NCBI RefSeq assembly: GCF_001704415.2
Contig: NW_017189874.1
Span: 124,001-188,000, forward strand
Direction: 5' to 3'
Length of the DNA: 64,000 nucleotides
From: Capra hircus
Taxonomy: Eukaryota > Chordata > Mammalia > Artiodactyla > Bovidae
Each line of letters starts with the position of its first letter. Position 1 is the first letter of the stretch. The position numbers were made by a program, and so were the translations under genes. The notes under the pieces are model-generated. The model was not told the origin of the DNA, ran no database searches, and saw only the letters and a list, made by a program, of their open reading frames with translations. Positions 32,001-44,149 of the stretch are shown here, one piece after another.

Positions 32001-34239
32001 CTTCCGTGTCATCAGATGCCCCATCTGGGTCTCCAGGCAACTTCGCCCTGACACTCAGCATCAGCCCCTTCCTCACTGGGTGTGCCAGTGCCAGTGAACT
32101 CAGAAACACTGGGCAGAAATTTTTCAGAAGCTATTTAGAAAATAAACAGTCTTAAAGGCAAGGAGTGAGGCACACCTATTACTGACAGTGGCCTCTCTCC
32201 TGGTCCCCCACCCCCTGGCTTCCCACCCCCAGTCTGCCCACTCCTCCATGCCGCGCTCATCGAGGGTGATGCTGAGGCTGAGGGTCTGTTTACTCTCATC
32301 CGACCTGATGTGCTTTTCAGTCAGAAAATATGAGTGTCCCCGGAGGCCCAGCTGGCTCTTTGTTCTCTTTGTTTGGAAATTAGTTTAGAGATATCAGCTA
32401 GCAGATTAAAAAGCACATATCAGGTCTGCTAAAATCTCTTCTCTTCCAGATTTCATTTCTGCTCCTTCAGGAAATTTTGGCCATTCTTTTAGAATGATGG
32501 ATTTTCTTCCTTTTCAACTCTGGGAGAAGATGGTTCTTCTTACAGATGCATCTGGTGAGACTGTGCTGGGGGGCGCTGAGAGGCTATGGCAGGACTCACC
32601 TTGCCTTCCAGGTCTGGGACCCCACAGGCCTTATCTCTGAGGGGCCACAGCCCCTCCTGGCCCCCACCTCCCATCTCGCTTTGCTCTGCTTCTCTGTCAC
32701 CTCCCATCCTCCCAAGCAGTACCTACCCCTACCAGTCCTCCAAGTCTCAGTGTTTTACCCTGGAGGATCTGGGAGGAATCTGTCCAGATTCCCAGATTCT
32801 GCTGAGTTCACCATCCACAGTGTCTGAAGTGGAAAAGGATGGGTAGGAAGCAAGCTGCTTGTTGACGCCTTTGAGCAACCTTACTTCATGGTGACCCTGG
32901 CACACACTGGAGTGTCCCCCCGGGCTGATTTTCTGGGAATGGTGGTAGAACAAGGCCTTGCTGACTACAGCTGTTTTTCCCATTAGCCTCTCTTGCTACC
33001 AAGCACCTTCACTGAGGTATGGAGTTCATAGTGGAAGGACGTCAATGCCTTAGAGTTTTTGGTCCTTTGTGAGAACCACAGGCAAAGGGCACAATGATTG
33101 ACCAAGTAAGATGCTGAGCTGTGATTCACACCGAGATCTGTCTGGTACCCCAAAACAGGACCTGTTCCATAACTGGGCACCTGTGACCACTGCCCAGGTG
33201 CCAGGGTCTGTCTGAAGACTGGTTTTGCCTTCTGAACACTCAGCGGTGAGGAGCTTCCTTGTGCTGAGGAACAGAAAGGAGCTGCAGGCGAGGTTCCCTC
33301 CAGGACCAAAGGCAGGAATCACCCAGGAGACCAGCAAGTATGGCATCGAACAGCTCAGGAGGCAGTGGGGAGAACGGGTGCCCCAGGTGGTAAGTGCACC
33401 AAGGAGGGCACCGCTGGGCACTGGTTGTCTCTTCCAGTTGGAGGAGAGAAGAGCAGAAGCTGGGAATCTTGAGGGCCAGAGAGGCGAGGTGCCCAGTGGA
33501 GAGCCAGTCAGAGATGGGTGGGAAATCCTGTTGGGTGGAAGACCCAATTAAGGGGCTCAGTTTCACCCAGTCCCCTCCTTCCTTCCCACTGAGCAGCTTA
33601 GCTTCCTCGTCTGTGGAGTGGGGCTGGAAACCCTGCCTGGCAGCCTGTGGGGAGGACTTAAATTCCAGAGAAATATGCTGTCCGGGCGGGGGAAGATGCA
33701 CAATGCCAGTCTGAAAGATGATTAGCCAATCTAGTCACTCAGCGAGTCTATTCTGAGCCCCTGCTACATACACTAGGCGGAGCTTTCGGCAGACTGAATC
33801 CACCCAGCCTCACGCCCTGCATTCTCTGCCCATGGTCAGAGAGGGAGAAGATTCTAGGCACAACTGAGAGCAGCTCATTCATTTTTTCGGGATTGAAAAG
33901 AAGCCTTTGTCTGGGACAGGGACTTTGGGGGCTTTGGAGGCTCTTTCTCCCTCTCCCTTGGAGGGACAGCATGTAATGGATTGGGGTTGAAGTGGTGCAG
34001 AGGCCAGGCCTGCTTGTGGGTGGGTTCTGAGTCAAGTAACCATGATACGCAACCTCCCAGCTGACTCCTCTCTAGGGAACTGTACCTTTCCCTATGTTTG
34101 GACCTGCTCTTTCATTAATCTGAAATTGTCAGATCTAGTCAGAACTTTAATATTATGTATTCAGGAACTACATTCTTTAGCCTAAACAAAATTGTACTTC
34201 TCTGAAGCCACAGGCAAAAAGAGAGGTATGCGGCTACAT
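32001..34239. other. Non-repeat stretch, no gene seen
   Basis: 2.2 kb without recognised repeats. Minus-strand frames of 165 (33050-33547) and 153 residues (33240-33701) overlap each other in different frames and face plus-strand frames of similar size, the pattern of G+C-rich noise rather than a gene. Confidence 0.45.
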
Positions 34240-34575
34240 ACAGGACCATCTTGACCTTGCATCTGACCAGAACACGTTGTCCTTGCTTCCCATTGTCCAA
34301 CTTCACTCAGCCCAAGCACCTATGCTTGGCTCTCAAGGCCCTCTGTGACTTGACCCTACCCACTCCTCCAGCTACCCTTCTCCATCTTTCCACGGCCCCA
34401 AGGTGGTCTCCATTTGGCGAGCTCTCCTTGTGCTTTCCAGCATCTCTGATTTGGTTCATGCTGTTCCATCTAACTATAATTTCTTTCACTTCTTTTTCTG
34501 CTGATGGGAATCCCACTTATCTCCTAAGGAGTAGTGTCAACTCCTCTGGGAAGCCTTCCTTGAAGCCATGACATG
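34240..34575 (+). mobile_element. L2 LINE fragment
   Basis: 'ctcaaggccctctgtgactt', 'cactcctccagctacccttc', 'ggttcatgctgttccatcta' and 'ctctgggaagccttccttga' follow the L2 3' region in sense order. Coding frame lost. Confidence 0.75.
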
Positions 34576-34739
34576 TAAATGACTGATACAGTGCTTGAGT
34601 GAGAGTTGATACTCAAGAAATGTGTGTGCCCATTCGCTTTGCAGACAGCTGCCCTTTCCCCAGGAATTACTCATCTCACTTTCCTCTCTATCCCCACTGC
34701 AATTTGTTTGTTCTTAGATCTAAGAAGCCTTTCATCATG

Positions 34740-34965
34740 GAGATTTATGATGGAGCCCAGGAGTCAGATAGCTCTCGGGCAACTACTAGCTATGTGACCT
34801 TAAGTCATTTCAACCCTGAGACTCAGTTTTCTCATCTGTCAAATAGGAATGCCAATACTTGCTTTACAGCCTTGTTGGATGGATAGAAAGAGATGGCATA
34901 CAGAAAGCTTTTAGAAGACAGAATACCTGGCCCATAGCAAGCATTTAATATGGATTTGTTGCTCT
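34740..34965 (+). mobile_element. MIR SINE
   Basis: 'ggagcccaggagtcagatag', 'agctatgtgaccttaagtca', 'ctcagttttctcatctgtca', and a 3' part 'cccatagcaagcatttaata'. Nearly full-length MIR. Confidence 0.85.
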
Positions 34966-35014
34966 TCTGATTGTTGTTACTTTAATAAAATATAGGGACT
35001 TCTAGGTCTGGCCA

Positions 35015-35284
35015 CGGAGAAGGCAATGGCACCCCACTCCAGTACTCTTGCCTGGAAAATCCCATGGGCGGAGGAGCCTGGTAGGCTGCAGTCCATGGGG
35101 TCGCTAAGAGTCAGACATGACTGAGCGACTTCACTTTCACTTTTCACTTTCATGCATTGGAGAAGGAAATGGAAACCCACTCCAGTACTCTTGCCTGGAG
35201 AATCCCAGGGATGGGGGAGCCTGGTGGGCTGCCATCTATGGGGTTGCACAGAATTGGACACGACTGAAGTGACTTAGCAGTAAC
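35015..35284 (+). mobile_element. Bov-A2 SINE (dimer)
   Basis: Two Bov-A monomers head to tail (35015-35134 and 35158-35284), joined by the typical linker 'cttcactttcacttttcact'. Both keep the 'actccagtactcttgcctgg' body. The element is bounded by the perfect 11-bp TSD AGGTCTGGCCA (35004-35014 and 35285-35295), so it inserted as a dimer. It has no tRNA-like head, as expected for Bov-A2. Confidence 0.97.
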
Positions 35285-35329
35285 AGGTCTGGCCAACATG
35301 GAATAACCCCATTCTTCCCAGGTTCTCTC

Positions 35330-35905
35330 TGCTTAGGCTGCAATGACAGAAGACCATAGACTGGGTGGTATAAATAACACAGATTTATTTCTCAGTTCTG
35401 AAGGCTGGGAAGTCTGAGATCAGGGTGCCAGCATGGTTGGGTTCTGGTGCAAATCCTCTTTCAAGTTTGTAGATGGCTGTCTTCTTGCTATGATCTCACA
35501 TGGTGAAGAGAAAGATGATCTCTTGTGTCTCTTCTTAGAAGGTCACTGATCCCATTCATGAGGGTGCCATCCTCATGATCTAATCACTTCCCAATGGCCC
35601 TGCATCCAAATAACATCACACTGAGGATTAGGATTTCAACATATGAATTTGGGATGAGTGTGTGTGTGTGAAGTTGCTCAGTCATATCCGACTCTGTGAC
35701 CCCGTGGACTGTAGCCCACCAGGCTCCTCTGTCCATGGGATTCTCCAGGCGAGAATACTGGAGTGGGTTGCTGTTTCCTTCTCCAGGGGATCTTCCCGAC
35801 CCAGGGATCGAACCCAGGTCTCCTGCATTGAAGGCAGACGCTTTAACCTCTGAGCCACCAGGGAATTTGGGGTGGGGTACACAAATATTCATCCATTGCA
35901 AGGCA
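35330..35905 (-). mobile_element. MLT1-like MaLR LTR, split by a SINE
   Basis: Reverse LTR: 'acacagatttatttctcagt', 'ggctgggaagtctgagatca', then 'ggattaggatttcaacatat'. After the SINE it closes with 'tggggtacacaaatattcat'. The SINE's TSD GAATTTGGG marks the break. Confidence 0.75.
35654..35862 (-). mobile_element. Bov-tA SINE, intact box B
   Basis: Reverse full-length copy bounded by GAATTTGGG (35645-35653 and 35863-35871). Box B GGTTCGATCCC is perfect on the minus strand (35804-35814), and the sequence is close to consensus. Probably young. Confidence 0.96.
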
Positions 35906-37589
35906 CAATGATCTGAATGACAGTGTGTTTCTCTTCAGAAATCACAGAGGTAAGAAGAAGGTGGCATAACATTTTTCAAATGCTAAAAGAAAAGAACTGT
36001 CAACCTAGAATTATATATTCTGGGAAAATAACCTTAAAGAATAAAGGTGAAATAAGCAAATAAAACAGATAAAAATGAAACAAAACAAACAAAAAAAAAA
36101 CAGACAAAAGAAAATTAACAGAATATATCTTTCACCAGCACACTTACCCTATAAAAATGGCTAAAGGAAGTTCTCAAAACGGGAAGTAAATAATAAAATA
36201 AGAAAGCTTGGAACATGAGGAATGAAGAACAATAGAAAGAATAACAATATAAGTGTTAATAATAATCTAATCTCTTCTTACACTTTCTAAATCATGTTAG
36301 ACAGTTGAGTCAAAAGTTATGACATTATCTGTTGGGATTCTAAACAAATATAAGTAAAATATCTAAGACAATTACACTACAAAGTGAGGGAAGGCAAAGG
36401 GACAGAAAAAGAGGTAGGATTTCTACATTTTTCTAAATTGGTAAAGTGTTGACACCCTTTCCTGATAGATACTCCCAAAAACTCTATAGAAAAATCAAAA
36501 TGGACTTATAAAAAGAGAGATATTGACAAACTGAATTGAAACTAATGACCCAACTATATGATGTTTATAAGAAACTCATTTCAATGTAACAATAAAAATA
36601 GGCTAAAAATAAAAAGATGTAAAAACAATATCATAGGAAAAGAAAGAAGTGACTATGTTATTATCAGATAAAGTAGACTTCAGAGCAAAGAAATTTACCA
36701 AAGACAGAGAGAAAGATTATATAATAATAAATGGGTCAATCCACCAAAAGACACTGCAATCTTAAATGTTTACACATCAAATAACAACGCTGTGAAATAT
36801 GTGAAGCAAAAACTGATAAAACTGAGAAGAAAATAGATACATCCACAATTATAGTTGGAAACATCAACAGCCCTCTCTCAATAATTGATAAATCAACCAG
36901 ACAGAACATCAGCAAGAATGTAGAAGAACTCAGCAACACCATCATCCAACAGGATCTAATTGGTGGTTACAGAACACTTCACCCAACAACAGCATAATTA
37001 TTTCCAAGTGCCTACAGAATATTCACAAGATAGACTATATTCTGGGCCATAAAACAAATCTAAATAAATTTAAAAGAATTGAAAATATACATAATGTATA
37101 TCAAAGTAGGAATCAAAATACAACATATCAAAATTTGTGAGACACAGCCAAAGCAGTGCACAGAAGGAAATTTATTGCACTAAATGCATATATTAGAGAA
37201 AAGGAAGAGTCTCAAATAAGCAGCCTAAGTTCTTACTTTAAGAACCTAAAAAAGAACAACAAAATAAGCCCAAATAGTAGAAATCAATGAAACTGGAAAC
37301 AGAAAACAAGACATAAGTCAATGAAACAAAAGCTAGTTTTCTAAAAATATCATTAAGGTTAACAAACATCTAGCAATATTGATAAAGAAAAAGACAAGAT
37401 ACAATATACCAATATAATAAATGAAACAGAAGCTATCACTACAGAATCCACGGTTGTCAAAAGAATAACAAGGGAATACTATGAATAACTTATATGCATA
37501 AATTTGACAACTTCAATGTAAAGGACCAAGTCTTTGAAAAGCACAAATATCCAAAAGTTACCCTTTATGAAAAACAATATAATAGTCAT

Positions 37590-37772
37590 GTATATGTTAG
37601 TTCCCAGGCATGTTCGACTCTTTGTGACGCCATGGACAGACCATGGGGTTTCCCAGGCAAGAATACTGGAGTGGGTAGCCATCCCTTCCTTCAGGGACTA
37701 TTCCCCACCCAGGGATCAAACCCAGGTCTCCTGCATTGCAGGCAGATTCTTTACTGTCTGAGCCACCATGAC
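37590..37772 (-). mobile_element. Bov-tA SINE
   Basis: Reverse copy in the L1: 'gttcgactctttgtgacgcc' at the left, 'ttgcaggcagattctttact' and 'gtctgagccacca' at the right. Part of the body is deleted ('ggacagaccatggggtttcc'). No clear TSD. Confidence 0.92.
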
Positions 37773-38275
37773 CATTAAAGAAATGGAATCCATAGTTTAA
37801 AAAGAGACCCCTGAGAAATTTCCAGACCCAGCTGGTTTAATTGGCATATTCTACCAAATAACAACAAACAACAACTGAAGGTTTAAAGAAGAATTAATAC
37901 CAACTTTATAGTGTCTTCTAGAAAGTAGAAGAGGAAAGAAAATCTAAACTCATTTTATGAGGCCAGTTTTAACTTGATACTAAAGCTAGACAAAAGCAGT
38001 ACAAAAAATAGGAAACTTTATATCACTATCCCTTATAAATATAGAAATAAACACTTTGAAAATGTGTTAACAATAGAATTTAGCACTGTATGAACATATT
38101 TATAAACCATGACTAAGTGGCGTTCTTTCCAGGCTTGCAAAGCTAGTTCAATCTATGTAATCCATTATATCAACATGCTAAAGAAGAAAAATCACATTGA
38201 TCAATGCAGAAAAGCATGTGTCAAAATCCAACAGTCATTCCTGCTTTTAAAAAAAAGTAATTTAAGAGTAGAGAG

Positions 38276-38690
38276 TGTTAAGGACTGAAATATGTCTCCC
38301 TAAAATTTATACACTGAAGCCCTAACCTGCAATGTGACAGAATATATTTAAAGCTCAGGCCTTTAAAGAGATAATGAAGGTTTAATGAGGTCATAAGGGT
38401 GGAACCCCAATTCAATAGGACTGGTATCCTTATAAAAAGAGAGACACCAGAAATTGACCTCTCTCTCTTTCCCTGTCTCTGTTTCCCCTGCATACACACA
38501 GAAGAAAGTCTATGTGAGGATACAAAAAGAAAGTGATATCTACAACCCAAGAGAGCCCACTCTTACTAGGCACCAACCCCACTGGCATCTCAGTCTTGGA
38601 CTTCTAGTCTCCAGGACTGTGAGAAATAAATGTTTGTTGTTAAAGCCACCAAGTCTGTGATATCTTCAGCCCAAGCAGATTAAGACAGAG
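38276..38690 (+). mobile_element. MLT1-like MaLR LTR, near complete
   Basis: A full-looking LTR of about 415 bp: start 'gttaaggactgaaatatgtc', 'gaggtcataagggtgg', 'ccttataaaaagagagacac', 'tccaggactgtgagaaataa' (with the AATAAA signal), 'agccaccaagtctgtgatat', end 'cccaagcagattaagaca'. Solo LTR in sense orientation inside the old L1. No retroviral genes. Confidence 0.8.
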
Positions 38691-38743
38691 GGGAGCTTAC
38701 TCAACTTTATAAGGAACATCTACAAAAAGCTTACAGCTAATAT

Positions 38744-38953
38744 TATAGTAGTAGTAGCGTTAGTTGTTCAGTCGTGTCTGACTCTGCGAACCCATGAACT
38801 TAGCCTGCCAAGTTCCTCTTGGACTTCCCAGGCAAGAATACTGGAGTGGGTTCCTATTTCTTTCTCCAGGGGATCTTTTACTGACTCCAGGGTGAAACCT
38901 GCATCTCCTACATTGCAGGCAGATTCTTTACCATCTGAGCCACCAGGAAAGCC
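38744..38953 (-). mobile_element. Bov-tA SINE
   Basis: Reverse copy with the 10-bp TSD CAGCTAATAT (38734-38743 and 38954-38963) in L1 ORF2 sequence. Ends with 'gagccaccaggaaagc'. Confidence 0.95.
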
Positions 38954-38979
38954 CAGCTAATATGATACTTAGTGGTAAA

Positions 38980-39946
38980 ACAATGAATATTTTCCCTCCA
39001 AGATCAGGAACAAGTCAAATCTCATTCGACATAGGCCTGAAGTTCTAGCCAGCTTAATGAGGCAAGGAACAGAGATACCAGGAATACAGACTGGAAAGGA
39101 AGCAATAAAACTGTCTCTATTTGCAGATGGCATTATTGCTCATGTAAAAAAATTCGAAGGCATCTACAAAATGAGTAATGAGTGAGTTCAGCAATGTTGC
39201 AGGATACAAGACCAACAAATAAAAATTAATCTTATTTTTATACACTAGCAACAAGCATGTAGAAACCATAATTAAACACACCCACAAAACAAAAACACAA
39301 TAACCTTTACAATCACTCCAAAAAGAGAAAGAAATAATTGGCTATAAATATAACAGCACAAGTACAGTACTTTTATGCTGAAAACCTCATTATGCTGATG
39401 ACAGAAATCAAAGAACTAAATAAATGAAGAAACATACCCTTTTCAGAGATTAAAAGACCCTACATAGTGAAGATGTCAATTTTTCCCAAATACATTCACA
39501 GATTAAAAGCAATTCCTATCAAAATCCCAGAAGTAAGTTTTTGGTAAATGTGGACAATATTATCCTTACATTTATATGGAAAACAAAGGAACTAGGATAA
39601 TTAAAATGATTTTGGAAAAGAAAAAAATAAAGTAGGAGTAATTGCTCTGCTCAATATTAAGGCCTGCTCTATAACCATAGTAATTGGGAGAGTGTGGCTT
39701 GAACAGAGGAATAGACACATAGATCAATGGAAAAGAACAGGGAACCCAGAAGTAGACCCACACAAATACATCCAACAGATTTTTTACAAAGTTGCAAGAG
39801 CAGTTCAGTGGAGGAAGGATTATATTTTCAAGAAATGGTGTAGGAACATCCATAGGCAAAAAGAAAAGGAAAGAAATCTAGACCTAATCTCCATACCTTA
39901 TACAAAAAGGAACTCCAATAGACTTCAGTGTAAAACATATAACTAA
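38980..39946 (+). pseudogene. L1 ORF2 remnant (RT and C-terminal region)
   Basis: Translated pieces resemble L1 ORF2p. The catalytic box at 39120-39131 reads FADG, so the second aspartate of FADD is lost. Further on, the frame 39692-39946 keeps RNRHIDQWKRTGNPEVDP and KKWCRNI, a conserved stretch beyond the RT. Stops and shifts separate the parts. The BovB insertion at 39956 cuts the frame directly after this segment. The known family role is endonuclease/reverse transcriptase for L1 mobilisation; this copy is inactive. Confidence 0.8.
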
Positions 39947-39955
39947 AAAGCTTTC

Positions 39956-42870
39956 TGTCCAATATGCTACTGGGAAAAAGCAGAGGGCAATTACTAATAG
40001 TTCCAGAAAGAATGAAGCAGCTGGGCCAAAGAAAATGACACTCAGCTTTGAATACGTCATGGTGAAAGTAAAGTCTGATGCTGTAAAGAACAATATTGCA
40101 TTAGGAACCTGGTCCATGAGTCAAGGTAAATTGGAAATGGTCAAGCAGGAGATGGCAAGAGTGAACATCAACATGTTAGGAATCAATGAACTAAAATGGA
40201 CAGGAATGGATCAATTTAACTCTTATGACCATTATATCTACTACTGTGGGCAAGGATCCTTTAGAGGAAATAGAGTTGCCCTCATAGTCAATAAAAGAGT
40301 ACAAAATGCAGTACTTGGGTGCAATCTCAAAAACGACAGAATGATCTCGGTTCATTTCCAAGTTAAACCATTCAACATGACAGTGACCCAAATCTAAGCC
40401 CCAATCATGAATGCTGAAGAAACTGAAGTTAAATGGTTCTATGAAGACCTGCAAGACCTTCTAGAACTAATACCAAAAAAGATTTCCTTTTCTTCATAAG
40501 GAATTGGAAAGCAAGAGCAGGAAATCAAGAGATACCTGGAGTAACAGGCAAGTTTGGCCTTGAAGTACAAAATGAATCAGGGCAAAGACTAACAGAGTTT
40601 TGTCAAGAGAACACACTGGTCATATGAAACACCCTCTTCCAAAAACACAAGAGATGACTCTACATATGGACATCACCAGATGGTCAGTACTGAAATCAGA
40701 TTGATCATGTTCTTTGCAGCCAAAGATGGAGAAGTTCTATATAGTCAGCAAAAACAAGACCTGGAGCTGACTGTGGCTCAGATCATGGGTTACTTATTGC
40801 AAAATTCAGGCTTAAATTGAAGACAGTAGGGAAAACCACTAGGCCATATGACTTAAATCAAATATCTTATGATTATACAGTGAAGGTGATGAATAGATCC
40901 AAAGGATTCGATCTGGTAGACAGAGAACCTGAAGAATTATGGATGGAGGTTCGTACATTGTACAGGAGGCGGTGACCAAAACCATTGCCAAGAAAAAGAA
41001 ACACAAGAAGGCAAAGTGGTTGCCTGAGAAGGTCTTACAAATAGCTGAAAGAAGAAGAGAAGCAAAAGGCAAAGGAGAAAAGAAAAGATAGACTCAACTG
41101 AATGCAGAGTTCCAGAGAATAGCAAGGAAAGACAAGAAGACCTCCTTAAATGAACAATGCAAAGAAATAGAGGAAAACAATAGAATGGGAAAGACTAGCG
41201 ATCTCTTCAAGAAAATTGGAGGTATCAAGGGAATATTTCATACAAGGATGGGCATGATAAAGGACAGAAATGGCAAGGACCTAACAGAAGCAGAAGATAT
41301 TAAGAAGACATGGCAAGTATACACAGAAGAACTATACAAAAACTTCTTAATGACCCAGATGCCACAATGTTGTAGTCACTCATCTAGAGCCAGACATCCT
41401 GGAGTGTGAAGTCAAGTGGGCATTAGGAAGTAACACTACCAACAAAGCTAGTGGCGATGATGGAATTCCAGTTGAGCTAGTTAAAATCCTAAAAGATGAT
41501 GCTGTGAAAGTGCTGCACTCAATATGCCAGCAAATTTGGAACACTCAGCAGTGGTCACAGGACTAGAAAAGGTCAGTTTTCATTCCAACACCAAAGCATG
41601 TTCAAACTACCACACAATTGCACTCATCTCACATGCTAGGAAAGTAATGCCCAAAATTCTTCATGTTAGGCTTCAACAGTACATGAACTGAGAACTTCCA
41701 GATGTTAAAGCAGGGTTTAGAAAAGGCAGAGGAACCAGATATAAAATTGCCAACATTCGTTGGATCATAGAAAAAGCAAGGGAATTCCAGTAAAATATAT
41801 ACTTCTGCTTCATTGACTATGCTAAAACCTTTGTGTGTTTCACAACAAACTGTGGAAAATTCTTAAAGAGATTGGAATACCAGACCACCTTACCTGTCTC
41901 CAAAAAGACCTGTATGCAAGCCAAGAAGCAACAATTAGAACCAGACATGGAACAATGGTCTGGTTCAAAATTGAGAAGGAGTATGTCTAGGCTGTATATT
42001 GTCACCCTGCTTAACTTACATGCAATGTACATCGTGTGAAATGCCAGACTGGATGACTCACAACCTGGAATCAAAATTGCCAGGAAAAATGTCAACAACC
42101 TTAGATATGCAGATGATATCACTCTTAAGGGCAGAAAGTGAAGAAGAACTAAAGAGTCTCTTGATGAGGATGGAAGAGGAGAGTGAAAAAGCTGGCTTGA
42201 GACACAACATTAAAAAAACATCAGGTCCTATCACTTCATAGCAAATTGAAGGGGGAAAAGTGGAAGCAGTGACAGATTTTCTTTTCTTAGGCTCCAAAAT
42301 CACTGTGGATGGTGACTGCAGCCATGAAATTAAAACATGCTAGCCCCTTGGAAGGAAAGTTATGACAAACCTAGACAGCATATTAAAAAGCAGAGACATC
42401 ACTTTGCCTACAAAGGTCCATATAGTCAAGGCTATGGTTTTTCCAGTAGTCATGTATGGATGTGAGAGTTGGATCATAAAGAAGCCTGAGCACCGAGGAA
42501 ATGATCCTTTCAAATTGTGGTGCTGGAGAAGACTCTTGAGAGCCCCTTGGACTGCAAGGAGATCAAACCAGTCAATCCTAAAGGAAATAAATCCTTAATA
42601 TTCATTGGAAGGACTAATGCTAAAGTTGAAGCTCCAATCCTTTGGCCACCTGATGCAAAGAATCATCTCATTGGAAAAGACCCTGATCGTGGGAAAGATT
42701 GAAGGCAGATGCAAGGAGCAGCAGAGTCTGAGATGGTTAAACAGCATCACCAACTCAATGGATATGAATTCACACAAACTCCAAGAGATAGTGAAGGACA
42801 GGGGAGCCTGGTGTGCTACAGTCCATGGGGTCGCAAAGAGTCAGACATGACTTAGCATCTGAACAACAAC
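39956..42870 (+). mobile_element. BovB LINE, 2.9 kb, nearly full length
   Basis: The longest BovB in the window. It starts in the 5' untranslated region ('caatatgctactggg'), continues through the endonuclease, linker and reverse transcriptase, and ends with 'catggggtcgcaaagagtca' and AAC repeats. It sits in an old L1 in the same orientation. A diverged TSD (AAAAAGCTTTC at 39945-39955, AAAAAACCTTC at 42871-42881) supports one insertion event. Frames are broken many times, so it is old and inactive. Confidence 0.95.
40035..42850 (+). pseudogene. BovB APE-RT polyprotein remnant
   Basis: Order of domains: an AP-endonuclease-like N-terminus at 40035-40397, with GINELKWTGM (the glutamate of the family's conserved ELKW motif) and CNLKNDRMIS; more endonuclease to about 40800; a linker with KAKWLPEKVLQIAERRREAKG near 41010-41080; the NKASG-like RT entry near 41440; the palm, with LRYADDITL near 42100-42125 followed at once by a frameshift; then the C-terminal region to 42850 with HIVKAMVFPVVMYGCES and WTARRSNQSILKEI. 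A deletion in the GTWN(V)RSM motif leaves GTWSMSQG. At least six frame breaks make a functional enzyme impossible. Confidence 0.9.
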
Positions 42871-43784
42871 AAAAAACCTTCGGAAGAGAACATAGGAGAA
42901 AATCTTCAGGACCTAGGGCTTGATGAAGAATTCTTAGTCTTGATACCCAAAGCACTATCAATAAAGAAAAATTGATTAATTGAATTGCATTAAACCTAAG
43001 TAATTTGTTTAGGAAAGATCCAGCTAAGAGGATGAAAAGACAAGTTACAGTTCGGGAAAAAATATTTACAAACCACATGTCTAACAATGGGCATGTATCC
43101 AAAATATGTAAAGAGCTCTCAAATACATACAATGGGAAGAAACCACTCCCATTAGAAAATAGCAAAGATAGGAAAAGACATTTCATAGAAAATAATCCAA
43201 ATAGGGTAAATGAAAATGTGCTCGGTATCATTACTCATCGGGGAGTACAAATTAAAGCAAAATAAGATATCATTGCAAACTATTAGAATGATTAAAATAA
43301 AAACAGTGGGAACCCCAAATGCTGGAGTGGATATTGAGAAACTGGATCACTCAGACATTATTGGTGGGAGTGTAAAATTGTATAGCCCCTTTGGAAAACA
43401 GTTTGACCGTTTCTTATAAAGTTAAACATGCAGTTACAACATAACCCAGAAATTGCTCTTTGGGGCATTTCTCCTAGAGAAATGAAGCTTTATTGTTCAC
43501 ACACACAAAAAAAACCCTATACACCAATATTCACAGCAGATTTATTTGTATTAGTTCCAAACTGGAAACAACCCATATATTCTTCAATGGATGAACAGAT
43601 AAACAAACTGTGGTCCTCCCACATCACAGAAAACTGCTCAGTGATAACCAGAAATGAACTCATGATACATGCAGAAACTTGGATGGATCTCAAGGGCATC
43701 ACTCTTAGCGGGGGAAAAAACTATTTACATAGTATTTTCAAAATGAAACAATTATGGAGATGGAGAAGAGATGAATTGTTGCCA

Positions 43785-43810
43785 GGGGTTAGGGGTGGTG
43801 GGAGGGTGGG
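43785..43810 (+). other. G-quadruplex-forming motif in the L1 3' UTR
   Basis: Five runs of three or more G with loops of 1-4 bases, followed by a polypurine stretch to about 43870. A G-rich polypurine tract is a known feature of L1 3' UTRs. Confidence 0.75.
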
Positions 43811-44149
43811 AAAGAGGGAGAGAAGGAGTGGAAGAAAGAGAGAGACAGAGGGAGAAAATATAGCAGAAGGAAGATTTTTGTAAGGTGAAATAGTTCTGCA
43901 TTTGCATTGTCGTGGTAGTTACCAGAGTCTATAGATGTGATACAATGACACAGAACTATACACAAGTAGTACCAATATCGATTTTCTGATTCTGTAATTG
44001 TACTGTACTTACATGAAATGGAACAACGGGGGAAAACTGGATGAAGGCTGCACAGGATCTCTGTAGTATCTTTGAAACTTCCTGTGAGTCTATGATAATC
44101 TCAAAATTCTAAGTTAAAAAGAGAAGAATAGTATCCAAGGTGTGCTATT

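Larger units (their letters stand above)
35920..44115 (+). mobile_element. Old L1 (L1M type), split by four later insertions
   Basis: Collinear sense L1 sequence in five pieces. It starts with 'gaaaagaactgtcaacctag' upstream, passes the ORF2 region ('agacacagccaaagcagtgc'), then the RT and C-terminal region. The 3' UTR contains 'gttgccaggggttaggggtg', and the end is near 44115 ('tctatgataatctcaaaatt'). It is interrupted by a SINE (37590-37772), an MLT1 LTR (38276-38690), a SINE (38744-38953) and a BovB (39956-42870). Without these it spans about 4.5 kb. Because an MLT1 LTR of eutherian age lies inside it, the L1 must be at least as old. Every frame is broken. Confidence 0.85.

Noticed and set aside
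33050..33701. Minus-strand frames of 165 and 153 residues
   Set aside because: They overlap each other in different frames and are mirrored by plus-strand frames. This is typical G+C-rich noise.
40035..40397. 120-residue endonuclease-like frame as a host gene
   Set aside because: It is the N-terminus of the broken BovB polyprotein, in register with the rest of the element, with a deletion in a conserved motif.
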